Origin: Lentisphaeria bacterium UBA1732
GTDB lineage: Bacteria > Verrucomicrobiota > Lentisphaeria > Victivallales > UBA1829
Direction: 5' to 3'
DNA: 64,000 nt
NCBI GenBank assembly: GCA_002315855.1
Contig: DCIG01000045.1
Location: forward strand, 14,002 to 78,001
Below are positions 53,314 to 61,064 of the stretch, piece after piece (the stretch's first letter is position 1; every line of letters starts with the position of its first letter). The notes below the pieces were generated by a model that was given only the letters and a program-made list of their open reading frames with translations, ran no database searches and was not told the origin of the DNA. Made by a program: the position numbers and the translations under genes.

Positions 53314-53399
53314 AATAAAAATCCTTACGAGCTGAATCCAACAAAATGTTCATGAAAAAAAATTGAAAACAGCTTTACGATAGAGATGGGAGAATCCAA

Positions 53400-53657
53400 T
53401 CAGTCCTGAATGTAGCCTTTTCGTTTCATTCTGTCCAAAAAGAGGTCAATGTCTTTTTCGGCTTCCTTCGGGAAGGAGTCGCCGCAAGCCTGATGAATGC
53501 GGCTGATGAGTTCATCTCTGGAAATATCCCCGGAGAGCTGTTTCCAAATGAACAGGGAAGTGGTATTGAGCGAAAGAAGTTCGCCGTCATCGGGGTTAAA
53601 GAGGACGGGCATATTCTCGAAGTCTTCACGCAAGACGATCATCGGATTGAGTTTCAT
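53400..53657 (-). CDS. PqqD-like peptide-recognition (RRE) protein
   Basis: An 85-residue protein with the PqqD pattern: PMIVLREDFENMPVLFNPDDGE, LLSLNTTSLFIWKQLSG and a helical end EAEKDIDLFLDRMKRKGYI. PqqD-type domains (RiPP recognition elements) hold leader peptides for modifying enzymes. The start at 53657 has GAGG about six bases upstream; 53669 is also in frame. It is the first gene of a unit with the O-heptosyltransferase and GT2 genes. No radical SAM protein and no precursor peptide is recognised nearby, which is unusual for this domain. Confidence 0.82.
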   Translation of the reverse strand: MKLNPMIVLREDFENMPVLFNPDDGELLSLNTTSLFIWKQLSGDISRDELISRIHQACGDSFPKEAEKDIDLFLDRMKRKGYIQD

Positions 53658-54119
53658 AGAAATCCTCATTTGAGGCGTTCCGCGAGAAACGCCATTGTTT
53701 TATTTTATAATAATATAACAGCGTACTTTACCATGCAAAAAGATTTTTTTCAACCATGAACGTTAAAAAAACGCAAAAAAAGTTAAAAAATGTGCGATTT
53801 TGTGAAGAATTTTCCAAAATCACCTGCGGGGAAAGGAAATCAGTTCAAGACAAATCATCAGGATACCCAGAAAGATTGCGGGGGGAATGGAGAATGGAGG
53901 TCTGTCCAAGATAAAATCATGACTGATAATCAATTGCAAAAACATGATGTCCGAAAACGGGGAAAATGCGCTATTTATGGGAGGGCATTTTTTTACGGGA
54001 GAGCAATTTTGAGCTAATTTCGCAATGAGAGGAGGTGCAGAATGTGAGATTTTTGAATCATGTGCAATACCCCGGACAACGGGATTATGAGGAGAAATGA
54101 GATAAAAACGGAGACAAAG
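53658..54119. other. AT-rich divergent intergenic region
   Basis: A 460-base region. 53700-53830 is very AT-rich and includes a candidate minus-strand promoter for the PqqD-like operon (53712-53738: TTGCAT, 15 bases, TATATT). At 54031-54036 a strong GGAGGT precedes a GTG (54044) that opens only a 19-codon frame, perhaps a leader peptide or phage debris. No longer gene is supported. Confidence 0.4.
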
Positions 54120-54944
54120 ATGGCAATTCAGAAACAAAAAAAGAAGGCAGACAAGAAGACTAAAAAGACGGCGGCAAAAAAGGAAATCAAGACAACGGCG
54201 AAAAAGAAGAAAGCAAAGAAAACGACGGCAAAGAAGACCGGGCAGGGAACCAAGAAAGGAAACGCAACCGTATGCAGTAAAGACACAGCAAAGGTGAAAG
54301 CGGGTGCAGACAAGGTCAGTCAAACAACGGCGGAACATGAGGCGGAAGTAAAAGAGGACATCAAGTTTGAAGCACTGCCTTTCCGTCTGAGATACCGAAT
54401 CGCCTGTATGCTAATCGACGGGGCGACAGCGCAGGCCGTACTGAAGAATCCTGAAATCGCCAAGACGCTGAACACACTGGGAATCACCATAAGAGCACAG
54501 GCAGTCCGCGGATTCAAAAGCAGTGAAGAATACAAGAAAATTGCGGCGGAACGAGCGAAGACAAGCAAGGCCTACGAAGACATCCGACTATCTGCGGCAC
54601 TGTTGAGGGACTGCGAGGCAACCGGGGCAATCGCGGAACGTCTGAAGCTGGATTTGCTGAGACTGGTGAAAGAATGTATCGACACAACGAGCGACGATCC
54701 ATTGAAAATCGAACGACTGACGAGATCGGCAGTAACCCTGTCGAAATCGGTGCATGACAACCAGAATGCAAGTTTGCGGAAACGAGTAGCGGCACTGTCC
54801 GAAGAAAACATGTGGCTGAAAGATGCACTGGAACATGCACAGGAACAATACAACGGGTTACTGGAACAGAGGCGAAATGAATGGACACAGGTGGACGGGA
54901 ATGAGGTGGCAGACCGATTATCATCAATTTTCGGGTTGACATAA
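54120..54944 (+). CDS. Mu gp27-like (DUF3486-type) phage protein with histone-like Lys/Ala tail
   Basis: A 274-residue protein. The first 60 residues are repeats of AKK/TKK/KKxKK, like histone H1 or Hc1 tails. The rest is helical, with LPFRLRYRIACMLIDGATAQAVL and RAQAVRGFKSSEEYKK, resembling the small terminase-like gp27 family of Mu-like phages, and a coiled coil near the end. The family call is tentative and rests partly on the portal gene that follows. The ATG at 54120 has GGAG six bases upstream. It is probably part of a phage remnant. Confidence 0.55.
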   Translation: MAIQKQKKKADKKTKKTAAKKEIKTTAKKKKAKKTTAKKTGQGTKKGNATVCSKDTAKVKAGADKVSQTTAEHEAEVKEDIKFEALPFRLRYRIACMLIDGATAQAVLKNPEIAKTLNTLGITIRAQAVRGFKSSEEYKKIAAERAKTSKAYEDIRLSAALLRDCEATGAIAERLKLDLLRLVKECIDTTSDDPLKIERLTRSAVTLSKSVHDNQNASLRKRVAALSEENMWLKDALEHAQEQYNGLLEQRRNEWTQVDGNEVADRLSSIFGLT

Positions 54945-54974
54945 AGAGGGGCAGGGCAGCCTTTATTCATCAGC

Positions 54975-55012
54975 GCTGATTCCAAACTCCCCGCAGGACG
55001 TTTGGAATCAGC
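54975..55012. repeat. Intergenic hairpin, GCTGATTCCAAAC / GTTTGGAATCAGC
   Basis: A perfect 13-bp stem with loop TCCCCGCAGGAC, between the phage genes. It belongs to the same family as the elements at 35128-35299, 45764-45888 and 56743-56840 (shared CCCGCAGGACGTTTGAAAT core). It may also slow transcription. Confidence 0.7.
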
Positions 55013-55044
55013 ACCAAGAACCAACAACAACCGAAGGAGAAACA

Positions 55045-56301
55045 ATGAAACTGAAACAGAACCAAACACAGAAAAACGCAAGAGGAATCATCCCGGCGTC
55101 AGGCAGCATCATGAAATTCAGCCGGAACGAACGGGAACGCTGGCTGCAAATTTTCGAATACACGCCAAGCACCATCACGCAGATACTGGATGCGGCCAAT
55201 GCGGGAGAAATCTCCCAACTGGCAATCGCGGCACGGGAAATCCAAGAACGCAACTGGGATGTCGTCCAAAGTATGCAGGTGCGGAAAAGCGCCATGACGG
55301 GATTGGAATGGCATGTGGAACCGGGCGACACGCGGAAAGCCTCCGCCGACACCGCCAAACGATTTGAAGAAGTCCTGCGCGGGAGCGGAGGAGATTACGG
55401 GTACGGGAGCTTCCATGCGCTGATTGACACGCTGATGGATGCTGTCATTTCGCCCGTATCCATCGCGGAAATCATCTGGGGAGACGGAGGAAGCATCAAG
55501 GGATTCCGGGCAGTGGGGGGCTGGCATATCACATACCGAAATTCTCATGAACCGCTGATGATCACGGAACAGCATCCCGAAGGCGAGAAACTGCCGGAAG
55601 GGAAGTTCGTGGTGTGCAATCGAGGGGGATGCTCAGACCCGGCACGAAGCGGACTCATCCGCACCCTGATTTGGCTCCACGTGTTCCAGAATTATCCGAT
55701 CAAGGATCTGGTATCGTTCGTGGAACGTTACGGGATGCCGTTCGTAGTGGCGAAAGTGGACCGAAATTCGTGGGAGAATGAGCGGGAGGTGATGAAGAAC
55801 TTAATCAGGAGCTTCGGACCGAACGGAGGCGGGGTATTCACGAAGTCAATGGAGCTGGAACTGCTTCAGTCGAACAGTACAGGGGGAGAGGTGTACTTCA
55901 AACTGCTGGATTATACCTCCAAAGCAATCACCAAGGTACTGCTGGGGCAGCTGGCAAGTTCGGCGGAGCCGGGCGGAATGTCCAAAAGCGATGCTCAATC
56001 GAAAGTACGGCACGACCTGCTGGAAGCGGATGCAAGAGCCATTGAGGAAGCAGTCAACCAGCAACTGATCGTGCCGTGGATGCGTTATTACGGAGAACAA
56101 GATGCGGCAATGCCAAGACTGCGATTTGACACGGAACGGACAGAAGGACGCGAAGTGCTGGCAAGCATCGTGAAAGAACTTCACGCGGCAGGACTGGATG
56201 CGGACTGCGGAGAAATGTCGTCCAGATTCGGAATGCGGCTGACCCGAAAAGGGGAGTGTGGAATTGACGCGGGAAAAGACGGGAACGAGGGGGAACAATG
56301 A
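55045..56301 (+). CDS. Mu-like phage portal protein (DUF935, Mu gp29 family)
   Basis: A 418-residue portal-type protein. It has QILDAANAGEISQLAIAAREIQERNWDV, VRKSAMTGLEWHVEPGD, FVERYGMPFVVAKV and KAITKVLLGQLASSAEPGG, a typical DUF935 order. Portals form the ring through which DNA is packed into phage heads. AAGGAGA lies five bases before the ATG. The following gene overlaps by four bases. No capsid, protease or large terminase is present, so the phage is incomplete or its genes have been reused. Confidence 0.85.
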   Translation: MKLKQNQTQKNARGIIPASGSIMKFSRNERERWLQIFEYTPSTITQILDAANAGEISQLAIAAREIQERNWDVVQSMQVRKSAMTGLEWHVEPGDTRKASADTAKRFEEVLRGSGGDYGYGSFHALIDTLMDAVISPVSIAEIIWGDGGSIKGFRAVGGWHITYRNSHEPLMITEQHPEGEKLPEGKFVVCNRGGCSDPARSGLIRTLIWLHVFQNYPIKDLVSFVERYGMPFVVAKVDRNSWENEREVMKNLIRSFGPNGGGVFTKSMELELLQSNSTGGEVYFKLLDYTSKAITKVLLGQLASSAEPGGMSKSDAQSKVRHDLLEADARAIEEAVNQQLIVPWMRYYGEQDAAMPRLRFDTERTEGREVLASIVKELHAAGLDADCGEMSSRFGMRLTRKGECGIDAGKDGNEGEQ

Positions 56302-56738
56302 GTGTACTGAAATACCGGGAAATCGCTGGACTGGTGAAAACACGGGTGGAAAGCGTATTCCCGAACTGCGTGTACGGACTGGTGCCTGATACGGAAACCT
56401 ATAAATTCAAGCTAAACGAATCGAAGGTAAAATATCCGGAACGAGCGGCGGGGCCGCTGGTGGTGGTAACTTCATCCGGGGGAGAATTCGTGGATGGAGG
56501 ACTGACGAGACGGGTGCATTTCCGATTGATTCTGATTGACCGGCTGAACGGGAAAGGAGATGAACGCGTAACCGAGGCATGGGGCAGATATGATACTCTG
56601 CAAGAACTCTTTCCGGCAACGGGAATCAAGCTCGGCGGGGTGTTTTTCCAGCCGGAATATTTCCGTGTGGCAGAGGCAGACGAAGACCGAGCCGTGAGCT
56701 GTCTGGGAATTGCGGCAAGCGAAAACGGAAACAGTTGA
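56298..56738 (+). CDS. Putative phage tail/connector protein
   Basis: A 146-residue protein that overlaps the portal gene (ATGA), with GAGGGGG upstream. The pattern, a helix (IAGLVKTRVESVF) then beta strands (GPLVVVTSSGG, RRVHFRLILIDRL) and a late EYFRVAEADEDRAV, resembles small tail-terminator or Mu gp37-like proteins. I cannot place it firmly. It is the last of three phage-type genes. Confidence 0.5.
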   Translation: MSVLKYREIAGLVKTRVESVFPNCVYGLVPDTETYKFKLNESKVKYPERAAGPLVVVTSSGGEFVDGGLTRRVHFRLILIDRLNGKGDERVTEAWGRYDTLQELFPATGIKLGGVFFQPEYFRVAEADEDRAVSCLGIAASENGNS

Positions 56739-56742
56739 TCTA

Positions 56743-56840
56743 TTTTCAAACGTTCTGCGGGGAACTTTGAAATACTTTTCGTCATTTGGCGGAAGATTCT
56801 TATCAAATTTTTCCGCCAAAGACTTTTGAAATCAGCTCTG
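56743..56840 (+). repeat. Intergenic hairpin element, copy C
   Basis: Plus-strand order as in copies A and B: TTTCAAACGTTCTGCGGGG, TTTGAAAT, CATTTGGCGGAAGA, a TTTGGCGGAA / TTCCGCCAAA hairpin, then GACTTTTGAAATCAGCTC. It lies between the last phage gene and the promoter of the ABC-2 operon. Confidence 0.7.
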
Positions 56841-56864
56841 TTGAAAAAAAAATTCGCGCGAGGC

Positions 56865-56892
56865 TTGAAAACAAGAACGGATGTGCTATGTT
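56865..56892 (+). promoter_or_regulatory. Candidate promoter of the ABC-2 operon
   Basis: TTGAAA, 16 bases, TATGTT, about 120 bases before the ATG at 57014. Confidence 0.5.
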
Positions 56893-57013
56893 AAGTTAAG
56901 AGTATCTGATTTCAAAATCACCGTTGATGAGAATCATTCTTCAGACGATGCCGTCAAAAAGAACGAATGCCGTCAAATGCGTCAACCAAACAAAAAAGAC
57001 TGGTCAGAATATT

Positions 57014-57952
57014 ATGAGCGACATCATGTCCGTTGAACATGTTGTCAAGCGTTTCGGGAAGTTTCATGCGCTTGATGATATATCCTTTACGATACCGCAG
57101 GGAAGCACCTTCGGAATCATCGGTCCGAACGGAGCCGGGAAAAGCACCCTGCTGCGCGTGGCAACCGCATTGGCACATCCGACATCGGGCCGCGTCCTGA
57201 TGAACGGAGTGGACGTGCAGAGAGCGCCGGGGAAAGCACTGGCGGGAACGGCAGCAATCATCGACACGCCGGCATTTTATCTGGATTTGTCAGCGCGAGC
57301 GAATCTGGATATTATGTCGCACGGGAAAGGCCGCGCCTACAAGAAAAAACGCGAAGAACTGGCGGAATATACGGGAATCGGCGCATGGATGAACCATAAA
57401 GTGCGGGAATTTTCGCTGGGAATGAAGCAGAGACTGGCAATTTCACTGGCAATGCTGCCGGAATCGAAGTTTGTGATTCTGGACGAGCCGACGAACGGGC
57501 TCGACCCCAGCGGGATTGTGGATATCCGAATGCTGCTGAAGAATTTAAATCGGGATTTCAATGCAACCATTCTGGTAACAAGCCACATGCTCTCGGAAAT
57601 CGAAAAAATCTGTACGGACATTGCAATTCTGAATCACGGGAAAATTGCGGCAAGCGGGAAAATCGAAGATTTGCTGAACCGGAAGCCGACAACACGAATC
57701 GTCTGCTCGAACGCAGAGGCGGCTGAAAAACTGCTGACGGAAACGCCCGAAGCAGGCGTGGAAAAGGTCAAACGCTGTGAAAACGGCGTGCTGATCGTGT
57801 CCACGACAGAAAGCAATAAGCCGGCAAAAATCAATGAACTGCTGGTTAAGGCGGGAATAGAGGTGTCCGTGCTGGCACCGGAGCCGGATCATCTGGAAAA
57901 AGTGTTCCTGGAGGTAACTCAGAGCGCAAGCAAGGGAGGAAATGCAGCATGA
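57014..57952 (+). CDS. ABC-2 type transporter ATP-binding protein
   Basis: A 312-residue ATPase of the CcmA/BcrA group: Walker A GPNGAGKS, signature FSLGMKQRL, Walker B FVILDEPTNGLDP and an H-loop in TSHML. The C-terminal extension (about 225-312) is usual for drug or lipid exporters of this class. The permease gene overlaps by four bases (ATGA), so the two make one complex. I choose the ATG at 57014 (MSDIMSVEHVVKRFG); earlier in-frame codons lack similarity. Confidence 0.92.
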   Translation: MSDIMSVEHVVKRFGKFHALDDISFTIPQGSTFGIIGPNGAGKSTLLRVATALAHPTSGRVLMNGVDVQRAPGKALAGTAAIIDTPAFYLDLSARANLDIMSHGKGRAYKKKREELAEYTGIGAWMNHKVREFSLGMKQRLAISLAMLPESKFVILDEPTNGLDPSGIVDIRMLLKNLNRDFNATILVTSHMLSEIEKICTDIAILNHGKIAASGKIEDLLNRKPTTRIVCSNAEAAEKLLTETPEAGVEKVKRCENGVLIVSTTESNKPAKINELLVKAGIEVSVLAPEPDHLEKVFLEVTQSASKGGNAA

Positions 57953-58821
57953 TACAGGATATTTATTTTGAGATCAAGAAGTCATTCGGACGCAAGAAAC
58001 ATCTGGTGCTGATTTCGGGTTTTCTGTTCCTGTGCGTGATGATAGAAATCGTGTTTTTCAAGACGCGGGAAACGATGCTCCATGACGTGGAACGGATGCT
58101 GAGGCAAAACCTGATGATGAGCCTGCTGGTGCCCAATCCGCTGAAGCTGGCCGACGGGCTGATGTTCGCAAGAGTGGTGTCATACCCGCTGTTCTGGGTG
58201 GTGATGCCGATATTCTCGTTCACCATCGCGGGAGAACTGTTCGCCGGGGAAGTGCACGACGGGACCATCAAAGCGTACCTTTCGAGAGGATTCTCAAGGG
58301 TGAAACTGGTGTTTGCGAAGTTTTCGATGCTGCTGCTGACCAACCTGTTTTACGCGGTGGTCTTCTCTCTGGCGGCGTGGCTGATCGGGATGGTGATGTT
58401 CGGGCATTCGGATTTGCAGGTCACGCTGTTTCAGGCGGGGGAAATCTCCGAGCCGGAACTGATTGAATGCGACGTGATGCTGTGGTATTATTTCCGTGCA
58501 TCGGTGTATTATGCGCTGGCAATCACGGCAGTAAGCATGTTTCCGTTCCTGCTGTCGAGCATGATGAACAAGGCACTGGCGGCATCGGCGGGGGGAATGC
58601 TGTTCTACTTCATCAGCCTGATTATGGCACATCTGCCGTTTGCAATGGATACGGACGTAATCGCGCCGTTCCTGGAAACACGGATGATGGAGACGTACAT
58701 ACAGTTTTACAGCGAGTTCATCGAGTGGAGCAAGGTCGGTGAAAGCGCGGCCATGATGCTGCTGTATATGGCGTTCGGCGTGATGGTGCCAATCATAGCC
58801 ATGCACGTGAAAGAGTATTGA
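57949..58821 (+). CDS. ABC-2 type transporter permease
   Basis: A 290-residue membrane protein with six helices. It has a first helix (LVLISGFLFLCVMIEIVFF), a loop with FAGEVHDGTIKAYLSRGFSRVKLVFAKF, which is the usual ABC-2 coupling segment (cf. E..xGTi...L..P.sR), and a last helix before MHVKEY. With the upstream ATPase it forms an exporter of unknown substrate. A strong terminator ends the unit at 58842-58880. Confidence 0.88.
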   Translation: MIQDIYFEIKKSFGRKKHLVLISGFLFLCVMIEIVFFKTRETMLHDVERMLRQNLMMSLLVPNPLKLADGLMFARVVSYPLFWVVMPIFSFTIAGELFAGEVHDGTIKAYLSRGFSRVKLVFAKFSMLLLTNLFYAVVFSLAAWLIGMVMFGHSDLQVTLFQAGEISEPELIECDVMLWYYFRASVYYALAITAVSMFPFLLSSMMNKALAASAGGMLFYFISLIMAHLPFAMDTDVIAPFLETRMMETYIQFYSEFIEWSKVGESAAMMLLYMAFGVMVPIIAMHVKEY

Positions 58822-58841
58822 GCAAGCAAGAGGCAATCAAG

Positions 58842-58880
58842 ACGGCTTGGATTCCGAGATGGATTCGAGCCGTTTTTTTT
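58842..58880 (+). terminator. Terminator of the ABC-2 operon
   Basis: A 12-bp stem, CGGCTTGGATTC / GGATTCGAGCCG (with G-U pairs), a six-base loop and eight T. Confidence 0.9.
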
Positions 58881-58919
58881 GTCGGGGGGAGGGAAGATGA
58901 GGGTGTGAGGGGCAAGGAT

Positions 58920-59813
58920 TCAGCTGACCCAGAAGGGGGGCTTGTCTGGGAGGTCGTCGTGCCAAGTGTCTTTCTCGTAGAAGACGCGCTTGAGGAAGAG
59001 ACCTGAAGCGGGAGCAGTGTCTTTGCATTTCGCCCGGTCATGAGCATGGAGGATGGCTTCAAATTCGTCGGGCGACATGCGGCCGCGGGCGACAAAGGCA
59101 AGCGCGCCAACCATACTGCGAACCATTTTGTAGAGGAAGCCCGTGCCTAGGAAATACATGCAGACGAGGGGGCCAAAGGTGATGACTTCAGTCCGCATAA
59201 TGGTGCGGAACGGGTCGGTGAGTTTGGCATTCTCGACCGTGAACGTGCGGAAATCGTGGCGGCCCTGAACACGATGAATTGCGTTGCGCAGGGCATCGAT
59301 GTCGGTGAAGTCGGTCATGTGCCACGAATAACGTCCGGAAAAGGGATTTTCATCGCCGGTATTGACAACGTAGACGTAGGATTTGCCCTCGGCGGAGAAA
59401 CGGGCGTTGAAGGTGTCGGGAACGACTTCAGCGGAGCGAATGCGGATGTCGGGAGGGAGAAGGCGATTCAGGGCTTTCTTGAGCTTCCAGTCCGGGATGT
59501 ACGGGGAGGGCGGCGCCTGAAACGAACAAACCATGCCAAGGGCATGAACGCCGGCATCGGTGCGGCTGCTGCCTTGAATGCGAATCAGTTCGCGGCGACC
59601 GAAAAGATGAAAGAGGCGTTCCTCAATGACCTGCTGAACCGTAAGGCCGTTGGGCTGTCTCTGCCAGCCGTGATATGCAGTGCCGTCAAAGCTGAGTTCC
59701 ATTTTGAAGGTGGTATGAGGCAGAGGTGCAGGGGCGACGTCCGAGGTGAGAACGGGAGAGGGTGTGTTCTCATCAGGCAGGATGACGGGAGAAATGTCAA
59801 GAGGGCCAGTCAA
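58920..59813 (-). CDS. truA: tRNA pseudouridine synthase A
   Basis: A 297-residue enzyme that makes pseudouridine at positions 38-40 of tRNA. It has SFDGTAYHGWQRQP, the catalytic Asp in GSSRTDAGVHALG, KALNRLLPPDIRI, GKSYVYVVNTG, and near the end GTGFLYKMVRSMVGALAFVARG. The long frame begins with a TTG at 59813, giving about 37 residues before the family start with no ribosome site. The next ATG at 59702 (MELSFDGT) is the other option and would start right at the first strand. The true start is open. Confidence 0.93.
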   Translation of the reverse strand: MTGPLDISPVILPDENTPSPVLTSDVAPAPLPHTTFKMELSFDGTAYHGWQRQPNGLTVQQVIEERLFHLFGRRELIRIQGSSRTDAGVHALGMVCSFQAPPSPYIPDWKLKKALNRLLPPDIRIRSAEVVPDTFNARFSAEGKSYVYVVNTGDENPFSGRYSWHMTDFTDIDALRNAIHRVQGRHDFRTFTVENAKLTDPFRTIMRTEVITFGPLVCMYFLGTGFLYKMVRSMVGALAFVARGRMSPDEFEAILHAHDRAKCKDTAPASGLFLKRVFYEKDTWHDDLPDKPPFWVS

Positions 59814-59831
59814 GATGAATACAAAAAATTT

Positions 59832-59863
59832 TTATGACGCATCTTCGGGAAGACGCGTCATAA
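59832..59863 (-). terminator. Hairpin terminator downstream of pal
   Basis: Stem TTATGACGC-TCTTC / GAAGA-GCGTCATAA with one internal mismatch. On the minus strand it is followed by AAAAATTTTTT. Confidence 0.7.
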
Positions 59864-59918
59864 ATGAGAGGTGTTCAAAAATGAGGGAGAGACAACCGGG
59901 CGAGCGGTTCGATGCGTC

Positions 59919-60557
59919 TTACTTCAGGAGATAGACGGGGATAAATTCGTCGCGACGATTGAGTTTCCAGACGGCTTCGCCTGAGCCGATAACTGCGGGG
60001 CGTTCTTCGCCGTAGCTGACACCTTTCAGACGGGATTCCTCAATGCCGTAGTCGAGGAGGAGAAGTTTTGCGGCAAGAGTACGGCGTTCGCCGAGAGCGC
60101 GGTTGTATTCATCGGTGCCGCGTTCATCGCAGTAGCCTTCGATGATGACGCCGGCTTCGCTGTGATTGAGGAGAAATTCAGCGACATTCTTGACTTTGCT
60201 TTCCTCGGAAACCGTGATGGTATTCTGGTCATACTGGAAGTAGACGGGCTGGAAAGTTACATTTGGGATTCTGGCCCCGAAGCCATCGATATAGGGGACT
60301 TCTTCGCCGTAGCCTGTAGGAGAGTTGAGGTCAGCACCGGAGAGACCGGAACCGGCACCGAAAGAAGGATTCAGACCTGAGCCGTTACCGAAGCCGGCAT
60401 CGGGGTCAGCGAGACCATTGCCGCGTCCCATAGCACCATTGGCACCACCGTCATCCGACCAGAAGGGGTCAAGATTGGAACCGGATTCGCAAGAGGAGAG
60501 GAAAGCAGCCATTGAGACAGCCACAGCAGAGAAAAGAACAAGGCGAAAAAGCTTCAT
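59919..60557 (-). CDS. pal: Peptidoglycan-associated lipoprotein Pal (OmpA-like)
   Basis: A 212-residue outer-membrane lipoprotein. Lipobox FLSSC gives the lipidated Cys23. A Gly/Asn-rich low-complexity linker (about 35-80) is followed by the OmpA-like domain with VYFQYDQNTI, VIIEGYCDERGTDEYNRALGERRTLAAKLLL and GVSYGEERPAV. The domain binds diaminopimelate-containing peptidoglycan, and Pal works with the Tol system to hold the outer membrane in place. tolB and the other tol genes are not in the window. AGGGA lies eight bases before the ATG. Confidence 0.92.
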   Translation of the reverse strand: MKLFRLVLFSAVAVSMAAFLSSCESGSNLDPFWSDDGGANGAMGRGNGLADPDAGFGNGSGLNPSFGAGSGLSGADLNSPTGYGEEVPYIDGFGARIPNVTFQPVYFQYDQNTITVSEESKVKNVAEFLLNHSEAGVIIEGYCDERGTDEYNRALGERRTLAAKLLLLDYGIEESRLKGVSYGEERPAVIGSGEAVWKLNRRDEFIPVYLLK

Positions 60558-61064
60558 GTCGAAAATCCCTAACGTTGTATGTGATTTGCGGGCATTCTGA
60601 ATTGCGCGGGATGAATCATTCCAACGGAATCAAGATGCCCTTTTCTATGGATAAAATGCAAAGGAAAGATGCACGGCGATTTTTGAGCAGACAAGGCAAA
60701 GCAAAAGCGAAAGAAATCACCCTGTCCAAAACAAAATCAGAAACATCCAACATAGTAAATTAACCCTTTTTTAAGAAAAATCAATCAAAAAATGAAAAAA
60801 AGTATTGACTATCTGATAAAATCGTGTAAATTTGTATATATGGGAGCTGATTTTCTGTAAAAACAGCACATCAGCGCCATCCGGCAAACGTGAAGAAGCG
60901 TATCCAGAAGTCGATTTCAAGAAATACAAGGGGTATTTTCAGAAAGAGACGAAATGAGACGCGATTAACCTGAAAGACGAAAATATCTTTTCCGACAGGC
61001 ACGCTGCCCGACAAAAAACGGAAAACAAATCCAAATTTCAAAATTTTCAACAGGAGAACATAAC
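60558..61064. other. Intergenic region, pal / ilvE
   Basis: A 507-base gap with the ilvE promoter (60805-60832) and a 225-base ilvE leader. The leader begins with a hairpin (GCTGAT-CTGT / ACAG-ATCAGC, 60845-60874). I looked for a branched-chain leader peptide or a T-box and saw neither. There is no supported gene. Confidence 0.45.
60805..60832 (+). promoter_or_regulatory. Candidate promoter of ilvE
   Basis: TTGACT, 16 bases, TAAATT, followed at the expected start point by GGGAGCTGATTT. Confidence 0.5.

Noticed and set aside
53700..53830. oriC unwinding region
   Set aside because: AT-rich, but no DnaA-box cluster and no dnaA or dnaN nearby, and the composition change lies a few kb to the left.
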